Below, piece by piece: positions 10,789 to 20,089 of a stretch of DNA of 64,000 nucleotides (position 1 is its first letter; every line of letters begins with the position of its first letter). Below the pieces are notes generated by a model. The model did not search any database and was not told the DNA's origin. It saw only the letters and a program-made list of their open reading frames with translations. This DNA comes from Azolla caroliniana (Eukaryota; Polypodiophyta): positions 13,826,001 to 13,890,000 of the forward strand of contig JBHGNT010000016.1 in assembly GCA_043228905.1 (NCBI GenBank). The letters are read 5' to 3'. The translations under genes were made by a program, and so were the position numbers.

Positions 10789-12546
10789 TGTCGCGATGTT
10801 TTGCGCGCGCGTGTTACTTGGGCGGGACCACGTGGGTCTCGGACTAGGGAGTACTCAAGGGATAGAGAAGACCCGAGGTTTGCTTTATGACAATACTACT
10901 TCCCCACCCCTTTCCGAGCAAGGTCTCGTTCCCCTTTTGTTTTGTGAGGCCGGTGGCTCTCGTTGATCACGACTCGTCGACCTTCCGAGATCACCGTACG
11001 AGCCAAGTGACCAAACGAGTACAAGCAAGATGAGCACACAACATGAACACACAAGGGGACGATAACACAAACACGAATGTCCATACGGCTTTATGAGGAG
11101 GAGAGGTGCATGGGCGCGCCTGAACGCTCCCTCGTGACAAGACGTCGAACGTACGAGGAAGACACAAAACTCACGCACAAAATGCTCGTATGCCTTTATG
11201 AGGAGGAGAGGTGCATGGGCAAGCCCGAACGGTCCCCTCGTCACAAGACGGTCAAACATACAAGGAAGACACAAACACACACACAAATGCTCGTACGTCT
11301 TTATGAGGAGGAGAGGTGCTTGGGCAAGCCCGAACAGTCCCCTCATCACAAGACGGCCGAACGTACAAGGAAGACACAAACACACGCACAAATGCTCGTA
11401 CGCCTTTATGAGGAGGAGAGGTGCATGGGCAAGCCCGAACGGTCCCCTCGTCACAAGACGGTCGAACGTACAAGGAGGACACAAACACACGCACAAAATG
11501 CTCATACGCCTTTATGAGGAGGAGAGGTGCATGGGCAAGCCCGAACGGTCCCCTCGTCACAAGACGGCCGAACGTACAAGGAAGACACAAACACACATAC
11601 AAATGCTCGTACGCCTTTATGAGGAGGAGAGGTGCATGGGCAAGCCCGAACGGTCCCCTCATCACAAGATGGCCGAACGTACAAGAAAGACATGAATAAA
11701 GAAAGAAGGAGAGACAGAACACGAACAATATTGACCAAAGAGTTAAATACGTGTTTGATTCTAATGCAAGAGGACCCTTTATAAAATAGGGTTTTTTTTT
11801 TTACAGTGGCAACTTATAGTTAACCACAAACTTAATCAAAACATAAATATTAAATGCCCTTAGAGACAAGGCAAAACCGAACACGGCGAAGACGAACACA
11901 CGAGCACCATCAAAATGCCAATCCTAACGAACCACGACCACTCGAACGGCAAGCGCATGGGCTCACAACGACGAACGGGGCGGAGGAACGTCGAGCCAAC
12001 AAAGCTTGGGCTCACGAGCACGTGGCGATGGGGGGATGAAGGGGTATGAGATGAAGAAAAGTGGCGAATAAGGAGATGAAGAGCTTCGAAGGAAAATTGG
12101 CGATAGTCTCCTCCTCCCAAAACGTCCGCCTCAATGAGCCCCCCTCGACCTCCTTTTATAGGAAAAAAAGAAGGGGGGGGGTCGTCAAATTTGTCTTCAA
12201 TGAAAAAGGAATAAAATTTCTTAAATCATGTTGCATTGTAAGACTAGATTCGAACCATGCACCTCTAGCTAGTAGTCAATGTGACTATCCACTAACCCAC
12301 TAACTCTTTCTCATATAATATATAATTCTATGTCTATAAATTTATAGTCTGTCTCCCCTCTACCGTTTATCTCACCTCTCTCTTACTTTTTGCACGAGCT
12401 TCTATACCTCCTTTTTACCCTTTCTTTTCCTTTTTATTTTGCATATGCACAATTAATCGCTTTTGTGTGCACACACATTGCACATGCACATTTTTGACCC
12501 CCTTTTCGCCGGTTTTTCCCACCCTCGAGCACGCCACATCACGACA
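10789..12546 (-). repeat. 3' LTR of element A (1758 bp)
   Basis: Long LTR with a TATA box on the minus strand (TATAAAAGGA, 12,151-12,160), a tRNA-like module in sense with the element (TAGTGGATAGTCA at 12,282-12,294 and GGTTCGAATC at 12,247-12,256), and a six-copy minisatellite (11,078-11,695). Long open frames across the minisatellite are by-products of its repeat unit and are not genes. Confidence 0.92.
11078..11695. repeat. Minisatellite in LTR: about six 103-106 bp copies
   Basis: Units beginning near ATGCTCGTACGCC-TTTATGAG and containing GGAGAGGTGCATGGGC and CCTCGTCACAAGACGG repeat about six times. The first (rightwards) unit is most divergent (GGCGCGCC instead of GGCAAGCC). The same number and order of units appears in the other LTR at 18,589-19,200, as expected when LTRs are copied from one template. 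Confidence 0.9.
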
Positions 12547-12606
12547 TCCACCCCCACCAAACCGCACATCCTCCGGTATGTGCCAAGAATGGCGGGCTGA
12601 GGGTGG

Positions 12607-15600
12607 TCAATAGTTCATTTCCTCCTCCTCATTGACCCCATGGCTTGTTGTTTGCTCACCTTTGTCTTCGTCAAGGTCATCGAGGTTTGACTCCTTGTCG
12701 TGTCTCTTTTTGAAGATTTTGACCCGCTTCCCAGCTATTGGTACTGCCAGCTTAGTCCCATCGAGTTCAGCGAGGTGGTAGGTAGCATTATCGTTTGCAC
12801 TCGTTACCATGTACGGCCCGAACCATCGCTTTGCGAATTTCCGCATCGACCTATGTTGATTGTCGAGACTACTATCATATACAATCACCCAGTCTCCTTC
12901 TTCGATCTTCCGAGGGCGTAGTCGGTGTGTCTTGTCGAATCGGGCTTTGTTACTTAGCCTAGCCGCTTCTAACCTCTCCTTTGCTAACTCCAAGTCTTCG
13001 GGTCTTCTCTCAAGTTGCCTTATCCTTGTGGCTAGAAGCTCTTCTCGACTCATCTCGTTTTCCCACGGCATCACTACCCATGAAGCGATCGTGTCTTCAA
13101 TGGGCATCACCGGCTTTTGTCCATACATGAGTTCAGCTGGCATGAAACCTGTAACTGAGCTATGAGTTGTTCTGTAGGCCCAGAAGGCATAAGGTAGTAA
13201 CCGAGGCCAATTCCCGACTCGCCCATCACAAGCTCGTACAATGGCTTTTACGATAGGCCTGTGTCCGCGTTCTATCTTTCCATTAGCCTCCGGGTTATAA
13301 GCGGTTGTGAGAGAGAGCTTCACTCCAAGTTGGTCAAAGAGCTCTGTAGCTTCGTGAGCGTTCAGCTCTCCTCTATCGGCCACTATCTTTCCCACACATC
13401 CGTACCGACAAATGACATCCTCGAGTAAGAATTTACACACCCCCGCCGTCGTTTTGTTTGCTAAGGCCCACCCTTCTACTTGGTTTGTTAGGTCTTCTCT
13501 TGCTAGCACCAAATATTTCATTTGGCCCACTCCCATTGGCATCGAAACCAAATCCACCATCCATTTGAAGTGTATGGTGAGTGGGTAGGTCGGGTGCAAC
13601 TCGTCTCTATGGCGTATGTTGGAGTGTATCTGACAAGTTTCACACGTCCCCACGAAATGGGCGACATCCTTGTACATTCCCGGCCACCAATACTTCTCCT
13701 TTAACTTCTCGAATGTTGCCCACGTTCCTCTATGGCCCGCCCAAGGACTCTCGTGGAATTCAGACACCAATGTTGTCTGGTCCTCTTCCTTTATGACCAC
13801 TCGTTGTGGCGTCCCCGTCCTTCTCTTCGGGTGCCTCCAAAGGAATCCCCCTCGTAGGAAGTACTTGTACGCTTTCTTTCGGACTCTTTGAGCTTCCTGC
13901 TTCGACCATGAACTATCCATTGTCATTGAGCTTAAGAACTTGCCAATGTGTAGCCACTCCCCTTCGTATTCACTTTCGTTGAAGGCGTGGAGTACTCGCA
14001 CATCTTGATCATCTATAGACACTTGGGTTGTCTTAAAGAAGTCAAGAGCGACATCCTCATCTTCAGACACCATGTCTCTTTCGCCTTCGAACCTTGCCCT
14101 CGATAGCATATCTGCCATGACATTGTTCTTCCCTGAAATGTGGTGAATCTCCGGGTTCATTGATTTGATGTAAGCGATCCATCTTAGCATAGCTAGGTCA
14201 GGTGTTGCACACCCCGAAACCATCCCTAGGATTGGAAGGCAATCCGACTCTATTACCACCTCTGACCCGATTAGGTAATCTTTATCCGCCTTCACTGCGG
14301 ACACAATACCCCAAAGCTCACGTTTTACTTGGGCGTATCCTCGTTGTCGCTCGCTTAAGACCTTGGCTCCGAACTGGATGGCATAGCGTGTACCATCCTC
14401 TCCTTCTTGGTTGATGACCCATCCAATCCCTGTTGGACTCGTATCTACCATCACGTAGATGGGCACCCCTTCCTTGTATACGGCTTTTCGTAAAGCTGGT
14501 GCCACTACCAACATTCCTTTGAGCCTCTTCATTGCCTCTGTGTGGTCTTCCTCCCACTTGAACTTCCGCCCCTTCTTAAGTAGCCCATACAAGGGCTCGG
14601 CTAGGTGAGCATAGTGCGGGATCCAGATGTGGTAGAATGCAGAAGCACCAAGAAATCGCCTCACCTCTGTTTGCGATTTACATTCTTCCCTCATGTCTGT
14701 GATGGCGTCCACCTTTGCCGGGGACGGCTTCCGTCCGTACGCCCCGCACAAGTGTCCCACCACAAGGATCTCTGGTTGGCCGAATGCCGATTTCTCACCC
14801 GAGAAGGTCAAGCGTGCATCTTCGAGTCTTTGTAGAACCTTCTCGCAATCGGAGATGTGATATGCCACAAAATGTCTGCACCCATACTCGTCCAAGGTTT
14901 CATCTTTCTCCGCTTCAGAGCACCCTTTTATGGGGACGTCATCGAGGAACGACATGGTGATGTCAGGGATGCAATCTCTCAGTACCTTGTTCATTGCATT
15001 TACCATGTGGGCTACAGAGTTAGTGCCTCCTTGTGGCAAGGTACACATTCGTACTAGGCCGATAGGAGTCCGCATCGTCGTGATGTCCCTGCTCTCCACA
15101 GCTAGTTGGAATTGATCATACCCCGAGTATAGATCACCGATCGAATAAATAGACCTTCCAGCGAAGGCCTCGGCGAATTCGTCAACGCTCGGTCCGACCC
15201 CGGCATTTCGAATTGTCACTTGATTAACAGGTTGTAGGTCCTGGATGAAGCGTAATGTGTCGTTCTTCTTTGGCACAGTGAACCACCGATTCAAGTATGG
15301 GGAGCTTGATGGCTCGAGGATACCCATCTCGATCTTTGCCTTGAGTAGCTCAATCAACTTCGGGATGTGAGCTCTCGAAACGGGGATTGGCTTGATGTTC
15401 CACGGTACATGCGGCACCGTAAAGATCACCATTGGCTCCACGATCTTAGGGTTTACACACCCTATCTCACTCGACGAGAAGGCGAAAGCCCTTCCGTGGC
15501 TTTCGATCATCCTTCTAAATCTTACCTCCTCCCTAGGCAATAGGAAGCCACCCCCACCAATCCGGAGCTTTTGTCGCGTCTCGTCGGTGAACCGATGCCC

Positions 15601-16107
15601 TATGCCTCGTGGGTCCCGCAAGCTAGGATCAGCCGCTACCCCCTTTATCCGATCCCAACTATCGTTAGGCAATGGGGCAGCCACAAGCTTCACCTTCTTG
15701 TCCACGGTCTTGTACTTTGTTTGCACCTTGACCGTCCTCGCTTCCTCAATCGACCGCCCAAGCTCTTCGATGGCGGTGTACATGTCAACTGAGTTGACTG
15801 GAATTACCTTGTCTTCATTGAGGCCCGAAACGACTACCCTCTCCATCTCTCTGAGAGTGTCGTCGAACGAGACCGCCTCCATGGCGCCGCTTATGGTGTC
15901 ATCTTCCCCCAATAAATTACATTGTTTGAGATACCTTTCATATCTCTTGGCCCTAGACTTATCTCTATCACTTAAACTAGTAATTTTACAAGCTCCATTT
16001 TCGGAGAACCAAAATTGTTTCCTATTACATTTAATAGTTTTACAAGGGTTTAGGGTCTTAGTTTGCCTCGGGCTATTGCGGCCCCACTCTTTAATATCCT
16101 GAATCAA
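12607..16107 (-). CDS. Ty3 element A pol: reverse transcriptase, RNase H, integrase
   Basis: An open frame of about 1166 codons with no internal stop; it copies element RNA into DNA and integrates it. Order: N-terminal linker; RT at about residues 260-480, with LPQGGTNSVAHM and FLDD in place of YxDD (SFLDDVPIKG); RNase H with VDTSPTG, KRELWG and ESDCLPILG; integrase zinc region (HESPWAGH...CETCQIH); integrase core D-D-E (FKWMVDL, IVADRGELN, NPEANGKIERG); C-terminal region with no chromodomain. It opens with TTG in the -1 frame relative to gag-protease and has a stop (TAG) only five codons further upstream, so it is probably made by -1 frameshifting near 16,105-16,115 and not by its own start. 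The GGTNS/FLDDVPIKG and SDCLPILGM motifs recall Ty3 groups I know best from fungi. Confidence 0.92.
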   Translation of the reverse strand: MIQDIKEWGRNSPRQTKTLNPCKTIKCNRKQFWFSENGACKITSLSDRDKSRAKRYERYLKQCNLLGEDDTISGAMEAVSFDDTLREMERVVVSGLNEDKVIPVNSVDMYTAIEELGRSIEEARTVKVQTKYKTVDKKVKLVAAPLPNDSWDRIKGVAADPSLRDPRGIGHRFTDETRQKLRIGGGGFLLPREEVRFRRMIESHGRAFAFSSSEIGCVNPKIVEPMVIFTVPHVPWNIKPIPVSRAHIPKLIELLKAKIEMGILEPSSSPYLNRWFTVPKKNDTLRFIQDLQPVNQVTIRNAGVGPSVDEFAEAFAGRSIYSIGDLYSGYDQFQLAVESRDITTMRTPIGLVRMCTLPQGGTNSVAHMVNAMNKVLRDCIPDITMSFLDDVPIKGCSEAEKDETLDEYGCRHFVAYHISDCEKVLQRLEDARLTFSGEKSAFGQPEILVVGHLCGAYGRKPSPAKVDAITDMREECKSQTEVRRFLGASAFYHIWIPHYAHLAEPLYGLLKKGRKFKWEEDHTEAMKRLKGMLVVAPALRKAVYKEGVPIYVMVDTSPTGIGWVINQEGEDGTRYAIQFGAKVLSERQRGYAQVKRELWGIVSAVKADKDYLIGSEVVIESDCLPILGMVSGCATPDLAMLRWIAYIKSMNPEIHHISGKNNVMADMLSRARFEGERDMVSEDEDVALDFFKTTQVSIDDQDVRVLHAFNESEYEGEWLHIGKFLSSMTMDSSWSKQEAQRVRKKAYKYFLRGGFLWRHPKRRTGTPQRVVIKEEDQTTLVSEFHESPWAGHRGTWATFEKLKEKYWWPGMYKDVAHFVGTCETCQIHSNIRHRDELHPTYPLTIHFKWMVDLVSMPMGVGQMKYLVLAREDLTNQVEGWALANKTTAGVCKFLLEDVICRYGCVGKIVADRGELNAHEATELFDQLGVKLSLTTAYNPEANGKIERGHRPIVKAIVRACDGRVGNWPRLLPYAFWAYRTTHSSVTGFMPAELMYGQKPVMPIEDTIASWVVMPWENEMSREELLATRIRQLERRPEDLELAKERLEAARLSNKARFDKTHRLRPRKIEEGDWVIVYDSSLDNQHRSMRKFAKRWFGPYMVTSANDNATYHLAELDGTKLAVPIAGKRVKIFKKRHDKESNLDDLDEDKGEQTTSHGVNEEEEMNY

Positions 16108-16120
16108 AAATCCTCTCGGC
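16100..16120 (-). promoter_or_regulatory. Probable -1 ribosomal frameshift site between gag-pro and pol
   Basis: On the minus strand gag-protease ends ...GAG GAT TTT TGA; pol is open in the -1 frame through GGA TTT TTG ATT, and the nearest upstream pol-frame stop is TAG about 15 nt earlier. Shift must therefore occur within this short overlap. The five-T run followed by the gag stop lets a TTT codon re-pair perfectly one base back. It is not the canonical X-XXY-YYZ heptamer. Confidence 0.55.
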
Positions 16121-18254
16121 TATCCCCTTTGAGGGAGGCTCGATTGCGCTCATGGTTGGGCCTCACTGTAAGGAATTGGACCGAATGCTTCCCATCTTGG
16201 CTCTTGACCCTCGCATATGCCGACCCGTTGTCTAGCACCTTCGTCTCCATACGAGCCGCCGCGATGTATGGTTCACCCAAGATGACCGGGTGTGAGGACA
16301 TCTCTTGAACAAAGAAATTTTGATCTATTTCTACGTCCCCCACCTTCACACGTACATTCGGGCAAGCCCCGTATAGCTCCTCGGTTGCTCGGGTCGCCGC
16401 TCTAATCTTCCACCCATGCTTCATGTTGATCGGCCACTTTCCATTTTTATAAAAGTCCATGGACATAAGGTTGATCTCAGAGTCATGGTCGATCAATGCT
16501 ACCACCGGCTCTTTTACATCTCCGACCCGTACCGGTGTCTCCGTTGTCGCTCTCGCCCAATGCGGCCTCGTGTAGTGACTGTTCGCATAGTCTTCGTCTT
16601 CCTCGGGGACCTTAGTTGACAATGCATTTACAATCGCGGGTTTTTCCACTTCTTGCTCCATTGAGAGCCGCTTCCTCTTCATTAGGTCGATGATGACCTC
16701 ATGGAATTCTTTCTTGGCAATTCCGAGGACCTCTCGCAAAGTAAACTCTACGCGACTATCGAGGATCCTCTCCTCCACTACCTTCTTCAAGTCCGTTGCT
16801 TGTTCGATCTCCGAGCAAAGCTTGAAGTTGGGGGGGTTCCCCTTCTCTTTCCATCTTTCGTCGTGTGCTTGAGACTGGTTCGGCTCTTCCCTTCTTTGTG
16901 CACCTCGAGCGTCGTATTTCCTTGATGGACCGGCTCCCTTGTCATTTCCTACCTTCTTCTCTTCTACCATTACTTCGTAGTTTTGGCAAGCGGCTTCCAC
17001 TAAGCCTGTCTTTTCTTCCACCGGATCCTTCCACCCGGTTGCTTCTTGGACCCTTCTTTCCGCCTCGTCTGCTTCTTCTCTTTTGAACTTCCCCTTAGAA
17101 AGGCTTCCAGGGATTGATGGCCAAAAGTCAAACTCTTTCTCCTCTTGCCTCCTCCCCTCTTTCCCCACTCGGATCCCAGCCAACGCCGAGTAGTGGACGA
17201 CTTCAACATGTCGTGCTTCGGCCTCCTCCATTAGCCTTCTCATGCCCCCTCGGCCTTGAATCAATCCCAACGGGCACCTTGTCTCCGTCGAAGAGACCCT
17301 ATTGTTCCAAAGATAGACAATATCCTTTCTTAGGGCCTCTTGAAAGTCTCCACACTCCCTTCGTAGGTGGTCGGGGTTGTCGCACCACATACATCTTTGC
17401 GTGAACGGGGGACGTCGATCTTGAGGGCCGCCACTCTCTCTCCTAGCTTGCGCTATTTGGAGATCTCGCACCATCTTTGTGAGCTCGTCTATTGCCGACC
17501 CTCCCGACGGTGCTTCAACCACGTTTCTCTTGGGGATGAGCCTTGCATTTGCTTGCTCTCTTTCTTGAGGTATTCTACCAGCCCTGGGTTCGTGTGTCTC
17601 ACTAATGGAACCTGTGGATGTTTGGCCGCTCAATGGAGACCCGTCATTCCATTCCCTTCTCTTATCAAAGCGGCTACAAACCCGTTTTACCATAGCCCAA
17701 TCCGTCGTGAGCCCATCATCAGTTTCGAGGAGGGACCCCACCTTCTCTCGGTCTCGTGCATCAACAGTCTTTATGAATAGTAGGACCTTGCTTGTGTCAA
17801 GCACCATCCTATCGAGCGTCGAGAGTCGCGCGAAGCGCTTCTCAAATTCTTGTAAAAGTACCATAGTATTTCTCCCCTGGCTGGGAAGCTCAACCCACTC
17901 CATTAGATCCCTTTTCGAAATTCTGAGTGAGTCATCAAGGCCGTACTTCTCGAGGAGTCTTTCTTCGAACTCCACCCAATTGCAACAGTTCGCTTGGATC
18001 TCGAGTACCTCCGCGTGGATACTCGGCGTTACCACTCTAGCGAATCCGGTTAGCCGCCTATCTTCGGGGACGTTTCGCATAAGCATTTCGCCCTTATAGG
18101 CATCCAAGTAGCTCGTGATATCTCTTCCATTGAACCGCCCCGTTGTGCTAACCATCGTCTCTATGGCCCGGTCTAGACCGGTGATGCCTTCTCGGGCATT
18201 TACCAAGCGGTCCACCGCCGCCGCCATCGCTTCAGCGAGTTCTCCTCCTCGCAT
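16104..18254 (-). CDS. Ty3 element A gag-protease
   Basis: About 716 codons from the ATG at 18,254 (codons for about nine more residues lie upstream without an ATG). The N-terminal two-fifths is a retrotransposon capsid-like region (SYLDAYKGEML, VVTPSIHAEVLE, DLMEWVELPSQGRNT). A zinc knuckle C-x2-C-x4-H-x4-C (CMWCDNPDHLRREC) lies near residue 300 and binds RNA. After a charged linker, a retropepsin-like region follows near residue 600 (PVVALIDHDSEINLMS, then HPVILGEPYI). The catalytic triplet reads D-H-D where D-[S/T/H]-G is expected, so activity is uncertain. Protease is thus fused to gag and separated from pol by a -1 shift. Confidence 0.88.
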   Translation of the reverse strand: MRGGELAEAMAAAVDRLVNAREGITGLDRAIETMVSTTGRFNGRDITSYLDAYKGEMLMRNVPEDRRLTGFARVVTPSIHAEVLEIQANCCNWVEFEERLLEKYGLDDSLRISKRDLMEWVELPSQGRNTMVLLQEFEKRFARLSTLDRMVLDTSKVLLFIKTVDARDREKVGSLLETDDGLTTDWAMVKRVCSRFDKRREWNDGSPLSGQTSTGSISETHEPRAGRIPQEREQANARLIPKRNVVEAPSGGSAIDELTKMVRDLQIAQARRESGGPQDRRPPFTQRCMWCDNPDHLRRECGDFQEALRKDIVYLWNNRVSSTETRCPLGLIQGRGGMRRLMEEAEARHVEVVHYSALAGIRVGKEGRRQEEKEFDFWPSIPGSLSKGKFKREEADEAERRVQEATGWKDPVEEKTGLVEAACQNYEVMVEEKKVGNDKGAGPSRKYDARGAQRREEPNQSQAHDERWKEKGNPPNFKLCSEIEQATDLKKVVEERILDSRVEFTLREVLGIAKKEFHEVIIDLMKRKRLSMEQEVEKPAIVNALSTKVPEEDEDYANSHYTRPHWARATTETPVRVGDVKEPVVALIDHDSEINLMSMDFYKNGKWPINMKHGWKIRAATRATEELYGACPNVRVKVGDVEIDQNFFVQEMSSHPVILGEPYIAAARMETKVLDNGSAYARVKSQDGKHSVQFLTVRPNHERNRASLKGDSREDF

Positions 18255-18299
18255 CTTGGTTCTCCCTTGCCGCCCTTTCACGTCGGCTTCACCAATTTA

Positions 18300-20060
18300 T
18301 GTCGCGATGTTTCGCGCGCGCGTGTTACTTGGGCGGGACCACGGGGGTCTCGGACTAGGGAGTACTCAAAGGATAGAGAAGACCCGAGGTTTGCTTTATG
18401 ACAATACTACTTCCCCACCCCTTTCCGAGCAAGGTCTTGTTGCCCTTTTGTTTTGTGAGGCCGGTGGCTCTCGTTGATCACGACTCGTCGACCTTCCGAG
18501 ATCACCGTACGAGCCAAGTGACCAAACGAGTACAAGCAAGATGAGCACGCAACATGAACGCACAAGGGGACGATAACGCAAACACGAATGTCCATACGGC
18601 TTTATGAGGAGGAGAGGTGCATGGGCGCGCCTGAACGCTCCCTCGTGATAAGACGTCGAACGTACGAGAAAGACACAAAACTCACGCACAAAATGCTCGT
18701 ATGCCTTTATGAGGAGGAGAGGTGCATGGGCAAGCCCGAACGGTTCCCTCGTCACAAGACGGTCGAACGTACAAGGAAGACACAAACACACACACAAATG
18801 CTCGTACGTCTTTATGAGGGGGAGAGGTGCTTGGGCAAGCCCGAACGGTCCCCTCGTCACAAGACGGCCGAACGTACAAGGAAGACACAAACACACGCAC
18901 AAATGCTCGTACGCCTTTATGAGGAGGAGAGGTGCATGGGCAAGCCCGAACGGTTCCCTCGTCACAAGACGGCCGAACGTACAAGGAGGACACAAACACA
19001 CGCACAAAATGCTCATACGCCTTTATGAGGAGGAGAGGTGCATGGGCAAGCCCGAACGGTCCCCTCGTCACAAGACAGCCGAACGTACAAGGAAGACACA
19101 AACACACATAAAAATGCTCGTACGCCTTTATGAGGAGGAGAGGTGCATGGGCAAGCCCGAACGGTCCCCTCGTCACAAGACGACCGAACGTACAAGAAAG
19201 ACACGAATAAAGAAAGAAGGAGAGAAAGATCACGAACAATATTGACCAAAGAGTTAAATACGTGTTTGATTCTTAGAATGCAAGAGGACCCTTTATAAAA
19301 TAAGGTTTTTTTTTTTTACAATGGCAACTTATAGTTAACCACAAGCTCAATCAAAACATAAACATTAAATGCCCTTAGAGACAAGGCAAAACCGAACACG
19401 ATGAAGACGAACACACGAGCACCACCAAAATGCGAATCCTAATGAACCACGACCACCCAAACGGCAAGCACACGGGCTCGCAACGACGAACGGGGCGGAG
19501 GAACGTCGAGCCAACAAAGCTTGGGCTCACGAGCACGTGGCGATGGGGGGATGAAGGGGTATGAGATGAAGAAAAGTGGTGAATAAGGAGATGAAGAGCT
19601 TCGAAGGAAAATTGGCGATAGTCTCCTCCTCCCAAAACGTCCGCCTCAATGAGCCCCCCTCGACCTCCTTTTATAGGAAAAAAAGAAAGGGGGGGTTGTC
19701 AAATTTGTCTTCAATGAAAAAGGAATAAAATTCCTTAAATCATGTTGCACTATAAGACTAGATTTGAACCGTGCACCTCTAGCTAGTAGTCAATGTGACT
19801 ATCCACTAACCCACTAACTCTTTCTTATATAATATATAATTCTATGTCTATAAATTTATGGCCTGTCTCCCCTCTACCCTTTATCTCACCTCTCTCTTAC
19901 TTTTTGCACGAGCTTCTATACCTCCCTTTTACCCTTTCTTTTCCTTTTTATTTTGCATATACACAATTAATCGCTTTTGTGTGCACACACATTGCACATG
20001 CACATTTTTGACCCCCTTTTCGCCGGTTTTTCCCACCCTCGAGCACGCCACATCACGACA
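18300..20060 (-). repeat. 5' LTR of element A (1761 bp)
   Basis: Partner of 10,789-12,546. TATA box on the minus strand at 19,667-19,675, tRNA-like module at 19,761-19,808 and minisatellite at 18,589-19,200, in the same positions as in the other LTR. Scattered single-base differences, a few percent by eye, separate the two. Confidence 0.92.
18589..19200. repeat. Minisatellite in LTR, second copy (about six units)
   Basis: Same 103-106 bp unit as at 11,078-11,695. Unit order is preserved, with several private substitutions such as GAACGGTTCCCTC in place of GAACGGTCCCCTC. Confidence 0.9.
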
Positions 20061-20089
20061 CCGTTTTGACATACCCACGGAAATCTACG

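Larger units (their letters stand above)
10789..20060 (-). mobile_element. Full-length Ty3/gypsy element A (9.3 kb), minus strand
   Basis: LTRs at 10,789-12,546 (1758 bp) and 18,300-20,060 (1761 bp), both TGTCGCG...CACGACA, enclose open gag-protease and pol frames read leftwards. A polypurine tract (GGTGGGGGTGGA on the minus strand, about 12,547-12,558) adjoins the left LTR; the sequence next to the right LTR (TTGGTGAAGCCGACG on the minus strand, 18,281-18,297) is at the primer-binding position, but I cannot name the tRNA. Flanks share CCGT (10,785-10,788 and 20,061-20,064); whether the duplication is 4 or 5 bp (CCGTT) depends on whether the terminal T is counted as LTR. The LTRs differ by a few percent by eye, so it is moderately young, and both frames are open. 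It lies inside the LTR of an older relative. Confidence 0.93.

Noticed and set aside
10885-11728. Several 146-206 codon open frames on both strands (repeated at 18,396-19,245)
   Set aside because: They read through the LTR minisatellite, whose unit lacks stops in several frames; repeat by-products.
15392-16102. 236-codon frame on the plus strand (also 309 codons at 35,546-36,475 and 212 codons at 42,914-43,552)
   Set aside because: Antisense or out-of-frame shadows of retrotransposon gag-pol; no independent motifs.
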